This document shows positions 10,001 through 16,389 of a DNA stretch of 32,842 nt, piece by piece. Location of the stretch: positions 1 to 32,842 of the forward strand of contig DRQF01000281.1 in assembly GCA_011369445.1 (NCBI GenBank), written 5' to 3'. Origin of the DNA: Planctomycetota bacterium (GTDB lineage Bacteria; Planctomycetota; GCA-002687715; DRQF01). Position 1 is the stretch's first letter. Every line of letters begins with the position of its first letter. The position numbers and the translations under genes were made by a program. The notes beneath the pieces were generated by a model that was given only the letters and a program-made list of their open reading frames with translations, ran no database searches and was not told the DNA's origin.

Positions 10001-10519
10001 GCCGACGCCTTGAAGGAGATGAAGGCCCGTGGCGATGCCCAAGAGCAGCGGGTCGCCCAGCGGATGCTGGATCACATCGAGGATCTCAAGTGGTTCTATC
10101 AGCCCGCGGATGGGGAGTGGAAGGCCGACATCGAAGTCGTCGACGGCCCCAAGTGGTACAACCGGAACCGCAGCTTCTTCTTCGACGTGAAGTTCACCAA
10201 CCGGAGCGACGTCTATTGGATGGGCGGGATCTGGCAATTCGCGCCCGTGCTTGCCGTGGACATCGTGAACGAGGAGGGCGAGCTCTTCGTCCGCGACGGT
10301 CGCGGGCGACCCGTGACGCGGCATCGCGTCTACAATTTCCTGCCCCCCGAGGGGCTGGCTCCCGGCGAGACGATTCGGATGACCCTCGTGGGTCACGTGC
10401 CTTCAGGCTATTGGGAAAACGGGCACGTCGTCTTCAGTTTCTTCCAGAATGGGACCTCCCACATCCCCTCCTCGGGAAACTGGTTGCTTCAGTTGCCACC
10501 CCCCGTGCGACCCCAGTAA
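7004..10519 (+). CDS. Membrane-anchored sulfatase/phosphotransferase-superfamily protein with HEAT-like repeats
   Basis: This is a 1171-residue protein with three parts. Residues of about 1-225 contain six or seven membrane segments. Residues of about 297-640 form an alkaline-phosphatase-superfamily (sulfatase) domain with the metal-site signatures LLVAMDTVRWDH (D305), HYMEAHAPY (H460) and LSDHGEALGEHG (D513, H514). Residues of about 690-1040 are helical repeats resembling HEAT/TPR, followed by a beta-rich C-terminal domain. At the nucleophile site, NAYTPYPTSNYAYNCILTG aligns without gaps to the usual NAY-P-SPWTLPSHASLLTG pattern and places Ser346 where Cys, Ser or Thr acts. The flanking Pro and Arg/His of true sulfatases are missing. 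It could be a phosphoglycerol- or phosphoethanolamine-transferase-like enzyme of the envelope, or a hydrolase with altered chemistry. The ATG follows the lipoprotein stop by 2 nt; AGGGA lies about 8 nt upstream. Confidence 0.8.
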   Translation: MKRLAWIAPLWGALLFGCLDFVLSFRSAGLDLDTGEVVQMIGYVLGRHMLVGFVGAVFFGVLVLLPQGTRRFNFRVLVATALFSWIFIVANRDLTSGAWISRQWFAPYLRWGILLGGPVGIWFACSMIGRILRRLGEQGQRVFMSRGLALIAAAAAMVLAYKNVNWLIGQYPGIHLQLALGAYLLATASAYLILRSMKRPLGARGVAVTVILVMLLFGASLFLHGREAFAAARAGAGSFGRGVTSFSDLLRPVYDHFSVHREITRADVSDALAELQRTGALDYSDVLDKLIPNRKNYNVLLVAMDTVRWDHTGLAGYTKHPTTPRLDAFAKNAYVFRNAYTPYPTSNYAYNCILTGMSAGASPIHGYRSKLDWKWPDDIDYPKLFSKNGLWSCGIFSFDKADVANRRFFGYMQNGFDAFCPDQVKPWKMRGDKITASVRKQISGRKKSRFFVFAHYMEAHAPYVKWPGFAFGDESIDRYDSGIAFVDDQFGKVLDFLDQQGLSDNTIVVVLSDHGEALGEHGNTTHNSSVYQEEIHVPLAIRIPGLPGGTVNELTSLIDVFPTLSRVLGIKDDVRRMGHNLLPYMLEPGKHPEQVVYAEQYTPRATIGYLEQRGVIHDGKKFIEVCTQPESEFQLFDLEQDPHERKNLFGKPDYAEAQAILAGFLDAKIKAVRGYHGNRREDFDPIYRLQKELEKLLADMDAPDPKVAAKAASLMRNRLRSRFDSLDAKASQLPPAFLERIRKKALEQALSAFANKSRVRWELYQILDVLPNEENARFFRLLMNHKHPRYKRDGAIALAHLGLEEARPVLHLAIENIPDKSARFTTAIALSNLGEHQYLSEFVPILRGRSTWEVAPLLRALAAAKSGEGLDILYGRLTVGGKTTSISDFTIKQLIINQARAAETPWADLVLSFLTDDADLGIKRAAHAALVLRHGEEQTAELLKRYAIEREALAAQANGEKELVVDRYRAYVREFPDAPARVFLGLAKGLVNTGERGRAADALKEMKARGDAQEQRVAQRMLDHIEDLKWFYQPADGEWKADIEVVDGPKWYNRNRSFFFDVKFTNRSDVYWMGGIWQFAPVLAVDIVNEEGELFVRDGRGRPVTRHRVYNFLPPEGLAPGETIRMTLVGHVPSGYWENGHVVFSFFQNGTSHIPSSGNWLLQLPPPVRPQ

Positions 10520-10548
10520 GTCCGCGATTCCCTGGATCGTCCTCGGCG

Positions 10549-13287
10549 TCAATCGTCGGCGATGAGGAGAGCCGTCGCCTTGGCTCCGTCGGGGAGGTTG
10601 CGGAACCGGAGGGTCAGTGGTGCTCCCTTGGGCAGCGGGGTCGGCAACTCCAAGGCTGCCAGGCGGCTCGTGAACGGGGCGCTCAAGGGGACGCTCAGGA
10701 TCGTTTTGCCTCCCAAGGCCACCTCGAGGGAGCCTCCCGCGGCGAGAACGCTTTGAATCTGCACGTGGTGGTTCTTCCCATTTCGGGAAGGGAACCCACT
10801 GGCCTCGGTGCGGCCGATGCGGCTGTCGAGGCCGGTGACCGGTTTCAGGCCTCGGAGTTCGTTCGGGATCAAGGCCGCCGCGAGGGCGCGGGTGTGGAGT
10901 GGTGAGTGAGTCCGATCCAGGATGCGGAGCCGCAAACGATTCGTCCCGGCCTCGACCAAGCCAATGGGGATTCTTGCAACCCAGATCCAGACATCTCCCT
11001 GCTTGCGCAGGGAGATGACGTCGGTCAATCTCTTGCCCTGATTGAGAGTCAGGTCGACGACGAGATCCTCCGGCTTGGGATCTCCTTTCGTGACGACGAA
11101 GGCCACGACGGCCCGGTCGAACAGGGACGACGGGGCTTCGAACGTCCCGTCGATGCGCAACCTCGTGGCGGGCGGGAAGACTTCCTTCTTCCATGAGTCG
11201 AGCGTCGAGCCCGCCAGCCACAGGTCGAAGTTCAGTCCGGGGACGACCGGCGTGCCGACGAGACCGGGTTCGCCGAGAACGATCCGCGCGCTCTCGTCGG
11301 GCCGAGCATTGAAGAGCCCGGGGCGACGGAGAAGGATGGCCGCTCCTTCCGCGGACTCCCAGGCCCTCAGAACCTGGAGCGCCCGAGTCCTCACCTTCGA
11401 GGAGCGATGTGAAAGCAGTTCCGCAACGGCGCGCGCCTGTCGCGCGTCGCCCTTGCTTTCGAGAACGGCCAGTGCCTCCAGCGCGTCGGCCTCATCCAAG
11501 GCGACGCTCTCGAGGAGGATGGCCGTCAAGACGCCGACCTTATCGGGACGGGCGCTGGCCAGGAACCGGAGGAAAGGCGCCCGGGGGTAGGAGCCCTTCG
11601 GGTCGAAGAGGTAGCGGGGCAACTTGTCGGTGGCCTCCGAGTCCCCCTGACGCGCCAGGGCCAACTGTCGCAGAGCCATGACGGTGGGGCTGGCACCGGT
11701 GGGTTCGAATTCCGTCAGCGCCTTACGGACGAGTTCACTGCGATGTTCGGCGAGAGTGCGGATCAGGATGCGGAGGCCTTTCTCGGGCATATCGACACGG
11801 AGCCCTTGGATGGCGTGGTCCAGGCCCTCCTTCCCATCGGTGACGCGAAGGAGAAAGGTGCCGGCCAGGGCTTGGACCCGTCGATCCTCGTGATTGAGGA
11901 GGGGGCGCACCAGGTCCGCGTCCTGGCTGTCGCCCACCTCGAGAAGGAGTTCGAGACGGGCCGTGAGATCGCCTTCCGGGGGCTGGAAGAGCGCCTTCAC
12001 CGCATCGTGGGCCCAGGGACGATGGGTCTTCACTCCGAATGCAGCCCGATAGAAGTCCCCTTCGTGACCGTTCAGCTCGGGGCGACGTACGAGGCCCCGC
12101 CGCCAGAGATCGGCCGCGGCCATGTCCCGCACCAAGGCGGATTCCAGGTCCGATTGGAGCTTCGCACGCACGGCGGGGGGCGGCTCCGCGGCGACGCCGT
12201 CCCGGTAGAACATCGAGATCTGGCGCTTCGGGAGATCGGTCAGGCGCCAACCCCCGGCCTTGATGCTGAATGCCGCGTCATTGGGGTCGGTGTGCCGAGG
12301 GGGAATGGACTCGGCGAGGGCCCACGGGTCGCCTCCTTGGGCGTCCGACGCGGTGAGGACGCTCTTGAAGGAACGTCCCATGGCGGTGGGGAGGGGAGGG
12401 GCTCCGATGACGTCGACCAGGGTGGGCAGGATGTCCAAGGTCTGCACCATCGAGGAGGAATGTCCCGTCCGTACCCCCGGTCCCGCCACGATGAGCGGGA
12501 CGCGAAGGTGAGCATCCCTGAGAGGAGGAGTGGTGGAGGCCTCGCCGTATGTCTTGCCGGGTTTCCCCCGGCTCCCCGTGACCACGATGAGGGTGTTCTC
12601 GAGGGAGCCGGCCGCGCGGAGCCGGTCGATGACGCGCTGGATCTGATTGTCGGAATAGCGCAGGGCGGCTTGGACGTTCCCTCGCGGGGTGCCGTCCGCT
12701 CCGAACCCCGGATGGCGGCGGGCCGGCAGTTCCGTCCAGGGGAGATGAATCCACAGGAAGAGGGATTCGTCTTCCCGACGGCCCGCGAGGAGTCGCTCGA
12801 CCCGGGAGGAGACCTTCTCCGGTCCGCTTCCCCATTCCCATTGGCGCCTGGGGAAGTCGAAGCGAGGCGGAACCGTCCCCACGGATTCGGACCCGGCCTC
12901 GAGGAGCGGCTTCGTGAAGAAACCGAAGATCTTGAAGCCTGCCTCCGCAAACCACGCGGCGGCTCCGGTCGCGGGACCGATGCCTTCCAAATCATGGATG
13001 ACCTGGGGCGTGAGAGAGTAGAGCTGTCCCAAGACGGAGGTGAGACGCATCGTCGACGGTGCGAAGGCTTGATCGAAGACCATGCCGCGGCGGGCGAGGG
13101 CGTCGAGGGCGGGGGTCGGGGCGAGCCCGTTTTCGCCGTAGCAGGCGAGGGCATCCGGTCCGAGGGCATCCAGCGTGATCCAAACCACGTCGGGGCGTTC
13201 GCCCACGGCGCGGGCCGTATCCTGGGCCGTCGCTCCCAGCGCCAAGCAGCCGACCATCAAGGCGCCGATCAGGGTGAGTTTCGACAT
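10549..13287 (-). CDS. Secreted sulfatase-fold protein with degenerate active site and HEAT-like repeats
   Basis: This is a 912-residue protein starting at ATG 13287 behind a strong GAAGGAGG. Residues 1-22 are a signal peptide (ending LALGATAQ). Residues of about 32-400 are a sulfatase-type domain: VVWITLDALGPDALACYG keeps the first Asp (D40), and LRVPLIVAGPG and DILPTLVDVIGAP are typical. The usual TSDHGE metal-binding motif reads TGSRGK (residues 237-242). The usual MDPH reads PWTE (184-187). The nucleophile region APSTMRLTSVLG has no Cys. Residues of about 450-690 are HEAT-like helical repeats, and the C-terminus is beta-rich. It is probably a pseudo-enzyme or binding protein derived from a sulfatase. 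It converges with the membrane sulfatase-like gene, leaving only 29 bp between stops, and has the same domain order without the membrane part. Confidence 0.8.
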   Translation of the reverse strand: MSKLTLIGALMVGCLALGATAQDTARAVGERPDVVWITLDALGPDALACYGENGLAPTPALDALARRGMVFDQAFAPSTMRLTSVLGQLYSLTPQVIHDLEGIGPATGAAAWFAEAGFKIFGFFTKPLLEAGSESVGTVPPRFDFPRRQWEWGSGPEKVSSRVERLLAGRREDESLFLWIHLPWTELPARRHPGFGADGTPRGNVQAALRYSDNQIQRVIDRLRAAGSLENTLIVVTGSRGKPGKTYGEASTTPPLRDAHLRVPLIVAGPGVRTGHSSSMVQTLDILPTLVDVIGAPPLPTAMGRSFKSVLTASDAQGGDPWALAESIPPRHTDPNDAAFSIKAGGWRLTDLPKRQISMFYRDGVAAEPPPAVRAKLQSDLESALVRDMAAADLWRRGLVRRPELNGHEGDFYRAAFGVKTHRPWAHDAVKALFQPPEGDLTARLELLLEVGDSQDADLVRPLLNHEDRRVQALAGTFLLRVTDGKEGLDHAIQGLRVDMPEKGLRILIRTLAEHRSELVRKALTEFEPTGASPTVMALRQLALARQGDSEATDKLPRYLFDPKGSYPRAPFLRFLASARPDKVGVLTAILLESVALDEADALEALAVLESKGDARQARAVAELLSHRSSKVRTRALQVLRAWESAEGAAILLRRPGLFNARPDESARIVLGEPGLVGTPVVPGLNFDLWLAGSTLDSWKKEVFPPATRLRIDGTFEAPSSLFDRAVVAFVVTKGDPKPEDLVVDLTLNQGKRLTDVISLRKQGDVWIWVARIPIGLVEAGTNRLRLRILDRTHSPLHTRALAAALIPNELRGLKPVTGLDSRIGRTEASGFPSRNGKNHHVQIQSVLAAGGSLEVALGGKTILSVPLSAPFTSRLAALELPTPLPKGAPLTLRFRNLPDGAKATALLIADD

Positions 13288-13334
13288 ACCGTCCTCCTTC
13301 GGTCCATGCATTCTGCATCTTTATCGTCGGCGTG

Positions 13335-13340
13335 TAACAT
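13335..13340 (+). promoter_or_regulatory. Candidate -10 element upstream of mazG
   Basis: TAACAT, within GTGTAACAT, ends 8 nt before the mazG ATG at 13349. No Shine-Dalgarno lies between. The same GTGTAAC core occurs at 20027-20033 ahead of the next plus-strand unit. This fits a leaderless start but the match is short. Confidence 0.35.
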
Positions 13341-13348
13341 GCCTCTCA

Positions 13349-14155
13349 ATGAGCGACGACCGTCTGAAATCCGCTTTTTTGACCCTCTCGTCCGTGATGC
13401 GCCGACTGAGGGCGGGCTGCCCGTGGGATGCACGGCAGACCCACGCTTCGCTGAGGCGCTACCTTATCGAGGAGTGCCACGAGGTTTTGGACGCCCTGGA
13501 CCGGGGCGATCCGGAGGACCTCAGGGCGGAATTGGGCGATCTTCTCTTCCAGGTGTGGTTTCACTCGGAGATCGCCTCGGAACGGGAAGGGGGCTTCGAC
13601 TTGGCCGACGTTCTGGACGGTATCGCCCGAAAACTCGTGCGTCGGCACCCTCACGTCTTCGAGGAGTCGGGACGCGGAGCCGAGGGGGAGGAAGCCTGGT
13701 CGCGGGCGGCGTGGGAGCGTCGCAAGATGAGCGAGGGGCGCACCTCGCGCCTGGAGGGCCTCCCCTCCGGCCTGCCCGCTCTGCTGCAGGCTCAGATCCT
13801 CCAAGAGAAGGCGGCGTCGGCGGGTTTCGACTGGCCAGATCACCGGGGTGTGCTCGACAAGGTTCGGGAGGAGTGTGCCGAACTGGAGGAGGAATTGGCC
13901 GCCGCGGCGTCTTCAGGCGGCGCCATGCCGACGCCGGGCATGGCCCATGAACTGGGTGATCTTTTGTTCACTCTCGTCAACCTGGCTCGCAAACTCGACC
14001 TCAACGCCGAAGATGCCCTGCGGATGGCCAACCGCCGATTCCGGAAGCGCTTCCAGTACATCGAACGCGCGGTCGCTGCGTCCAATCGTCCCATCGAGGA
14101 CGTGGATCTGGACGAGTTGGAGCGGCTCTGGCAGGAGGCGAAGGCTGCGGAATGA
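13349..14155 (+). CDS. mazG: Nucleoside triphosphate pyrophosphohydrolase MazG
   Basis: This is a 268-residue full-length, two-domain MazG, close to the usual 260-270 residues. It hydrolyses NTPs and dNTPs to monophosphate and pyrophosphate, a house-cleaning role that may also lower alarmone levels. The first MazG domain shows the family signature CPWDARQTHASLRRYLIEECHEV followed by ELGDLLFQVWFH. The second shows EECAELEEEL and HELGDLLFTLVNLARKL. Both EExxE plus ELGDLL helices provide the Mg-binding acidic residues. The ATG at 13349 gives the standard N-terminus of the family; an upstream open stretch in the same frame is not conserved-looking. It is divergent from the secreted sulfatase-like gene across 61 bp and converges with the exported repeat protein 18 bp downstream. 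Confidence 0.95.
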   Translation: MSDDRLKSAFLTLSSVMRRLRAGCPWDARQTHASLRRYLIEECHEVLDALDRGDPEDLRAELGDLLFQVWFHSEIASEREGGFDLADVLDGIARKLVRRHPHVFEESGRGAEGEEAWSRAAWERRKMSEGRTSRLEGLPSGLPALLQAQILQEKAASAGFDWPDHRGVLDKVREECAELEEELAAAASSGGAMPTPGMAHELGDLLFTLVNLARKLDLNAEDALRMANRRFRKRFQYIERAVAASNRPIEDVDLDELERLWQEAKAAE

Positions 14156-14173
14156 CGGCGCCTCCCAGACGAT

Positions 14174-15568
14174 TCAGTTCGCCTTTGCCAAGAGCAGACT
14201 TGCCTCCCCGGCGAGATCGGGCCGTTTCGAGTTCTTGATCGGCTCCAGGATCTCCTTGGCCTCGTCCTTGCGTCCGAGATCGATGAGGAGTTCCGCGCGA
14301 AGGAGTTGAGCGACCTGTTTGAGGTCGGGCGCGCTCCAGCGCGTTAGGTGTTCCTCGATCCACAGCAACGTGTCCTCGTCACCGACCGCGCGCCGCGTGA
14401 TGTCGAAGACGATGCGCAGGGCGCCTTCGGCTTCTCGAGTTCCGGGAACGCGAGCTAGGAGATCCTCCGCAATGTCCCTTGCGGCTTCGGGGGCGGCGCC
14501 CGCGATCGCTTCCGCCGCCGCCAGTTCGAGGCCGGCACGCTCGGAGCAGGTGGGGTAGTCCTCCACGAACGCTTTGAGGGCGTCTCCCACCTCCCACGGT
14601 TCCCGGAAATTGCGGATGAGTCGGTGCAGCGCCAGGAGTCGCGTGGATTTGGTGTTCTGGTCCTTGGGAAGCTTGCGGGCGGCCACCTGTTCGAGGAGGC
14701 GTCGGAGATCGCGGACGATGCGCTCATGGGGGAGAGGCGAGCCGACCGGCGGGGCCATCACGCCTCCCCGGATGCGGAGCAGATACAGCCAAGCCTTCTC
14801 GTACTCTCCTTCCTTGATCAGATGGGCCACGAGCGGGGCTACACGGCGGGGGGCCTTCGCGGTCTTGGGGAAGAAGAACAGCAAGCGTTCGATGACGGGC
14901 CAACGCTGGGGGTCTTTCTCGGGCAGCGCCGCGAGGAGTTCGAGGTGAGCTTTCTCCGCCGCCGGATGCAGAGGGTAGACCGAGGCGAATCGCTGGAGCG
15001 CCAGCGCGGCGCGGTGCTTCGTCATCGGTCCTCCGCTTTCGAGGTCGGATTGGATGCGGGTGAGTTCTTCTTGCTGACGCGCCAGTTTCTCTTCCCAGTC
15101 CGCGCGGTCGGGCTCGGGGGCACCGCCCTTCACGGCCCCGGCGAACTTCAGGGCGCGGTCGTACGCGCCCCAACGGGCCGCCAGGGTGGCCGCCCGCAGG
15201 GAATCCCGTGAGGCATCGCCGCCCTCTCGCGTCCTGTTGGCGATGAGTGTCTCCAGGGATGACAGAGCCGCAGGGACGTCTCCTTCGGCTTCCTGGACCC
15301 GGGCGATCCAGGGCGCGACTTCGGAGATGACGGGGAGATCCTTATACGTCTCCGCGAAGCCCAACAGTTCCTCGTGGATGGCGACCGCGGAAAACGGCGG
15401 GACCGGCGTGCGGCGCCCCGTGGGCGCAGGGGCGGGAGGGAGATTCGCTATGCGCGAGGCGATTCGGGCCAGAGTTTCCTCGGCCTCGCGGGCCCGGTCG
15501 TCGACCTGGGCCGCGGCAGGGCATCCCAGCAAGACCGCCACGCAGAAGAGGAGGAGTCGTGAAATCAT
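14174..15568 (-). CDS. Exported TPR-like helical repeat protein
   Basis: This is a 464-residue protein. The N-terminus MISRLLLFCVAVLLGCPAAAQ is a signal peptide. It may be a lipoprotein (C16, though the residue at -2 is Leu) or be cut after AAAQ. The rest is alpha-helical with Ala-rich, roughly 34-residue periodicity (for example EYEKAWLYLLRIRGG, DRALKFAGAVKGG, LGRKDEAKEILEPIK), typical of tetratricopeptide-like repeats, so a scaffold or protein-interaction role in the periplasm is likely. No catalytic motif is seen. It follows the deacetylase-like gene on the same strand after 56 bp. A TAGACT hexamer 5 nt upstream of the ATG suggests its own promoter. A weak GGGG is the only ribosome-binding candidate. 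Confidence 0.7.
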   Translation of the reverse strand: MISRLLLFCVAVLLGCPAAAQVDDRAREAEETLARIASRIANLPPAPAPTGRRTPVPPFSAVAIHEELLGFAETYKDLPVISEVAPWIARVQEAEGDVPAALSSLETLIANRTREGGDASRDSLRAATLAARWGAYDRALKFAGAVKGGAPEPDRADWEEKLARQQEELTRIQSDLESGGPMTKHRAALALQRFASVYPLHPAAEKAHLELLAALPEKDPQRWPVIERLLFFFPKTAKAPRRVAPLVAHLIKEGEYEKAWLYLLRIRGGVMAPPVGSPLPHERIVRDLRRLLEQVAARKLPKDQNTKSTRLLALHRLIRNFREPWEVGDALKAFVEDYPTCSERAGLELAAAEAIAGAAPEAARDIAEDLLARVPGTREAEGALRIVFDITRRAVGDEDTLLWIEEHLTRWSAPDLKQVAQLLRAELLIDLGRKDEAKEILEPIKNSKRPDLAGEASLLLAKAN

Positions 15569-15573
15569 GCCCC

Positions 15574-15579
15574 AGTCTA
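15574..15579 (-). promoter_or_regulatory. Candidate -10 element of the TPR-like gene
   Basis: On the minus strand TAGACT ends 5 nt before the ATG at 15568. A leaderless transcript would start at or very near the start codon. No convincing -35 is visible. Confidence 0.3.
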
Positions 15580-15624
15580 ACGTGCCCCGCTCGATCGACG
15601 CTATGCTTCTCAACTTCCTACCGT

Positions 15625-16389
15625 TCAGGAGTCGTAACGGGCACGCCGTGCGGCGTCGATCTCGTCTCGCCGGGCGAGGTAGGCCCGTTGCGAGACGATG
15701 TGCTCTTCCATGAGCCGGTGGATACGCTCCGCCGCCGTCTTCGCATGGCGGCGGAGGACTTCCTCCCACGGGACCGCGTCGCGCATCCAGTTCGCCGGGT
15801 GAATCAGGGTGTGGATCTGTTCGATCTCGCCCAGCTTCTCGCAGATGCATCCTTCCCGCCACCGGAAGCCGGAGTCCCCGAAGTACTTCGTGTCGAGGAC
15901 GAGATGGCGCTGGTAGGCGCAGGGGTAACCCTCCGGCAGGATCTTGACGACCGGGCCGATGGATGGCTCATGCTGGGAGACGCTCAGGGTCTTACCGCCC
16001 AGAAGGGTTTCCAGCGTGTGGATATCGGACGCGATTCCTTCCGCGACCTGCTGGCCCATGGATTCGTAATACCCGGGCTCGTAGTGCAGACCGACTTCGT
16101 GGCCCATGTCCGCGATCTCGCGAATTCTCGCCGCGTGGTCGGGAGCCAGGGCGTTGTAGAAGGGTGAATGGAGTCGCACGTAGTAACAGGTCGTGATGCC
16201 CATGTCGGCCTCGAGCAGGGCCATCGCGTGGGCGGCCTCCATGGATATGTCGATGTCGTGACGAACGAGGAAGAAGGGGCCCTCCGGTAGGGCGGTGCCC
16301 ACCTCGCTGACCTTCACGATGGGGTACCCCTCGGCCCGTGCCGACTCGAGAATCTCTCGATAGTGCTCGGGAGACCAGGTGCAAGTCAT
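15625..16389 (-). CDS. Polysaccharide deacetylase-like protein (CE4-type fold)
   Basis: This is a 254-residue protein. FFLVRHDIDIS (H44-D45-x-D47) matches the first motif of the atypical NodB-like family seen in surface-glycan loci, in place of the classical TFDDG. GHEVGLHYEPGYY (H97, H102) would give the metal-binding histidines, and LIHPANW (H197) the last motif. It is predicted to be a metal-dependent deacetylase or related hydrolase acting on a glycan or sugar nucleotide. No signal peptide is present, so it likely acts in the cytoplasm. The start is ATG 16389: its A is also the last base of the upstream gene's TGA (TGATG), and GAGGAGG lies 9 nt upstream. This strict coupling ties it to the lipoyl-acyltransferase gene. 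The substrate is unknown. Confidence 0.8.
   Translation of the reverse strand: MTCTWSPEHYREILESARAEGYPIVKVSEVGTALPEGPFFLVRHDIDISMEAAHAMALLEADMGITTCYYVRLHSPFYNALAPDHAARIREIADMGHEVGLHYEPGYYESMGQQVAEGIASDIHTLETLLGGKTLSVSQHEPSIGPVVKILPEGYPCAYQRHLVLDTKYFGDSGFRWREGCICEKLGEIEQIHTLIHPANWMRDAVPWEEVLRRHAKTAAERIHRLMEEHIVSQRAYLARRDEIDAARRARYDS

Noticed and set aside
11743..13950. A 735-codon plus-strand open frame over the pseudo-sulfatase and mazG
   Set aside because: It overlaps two well-supported genes in other frames and its product is low-complexity, Arg/Gly-rich.
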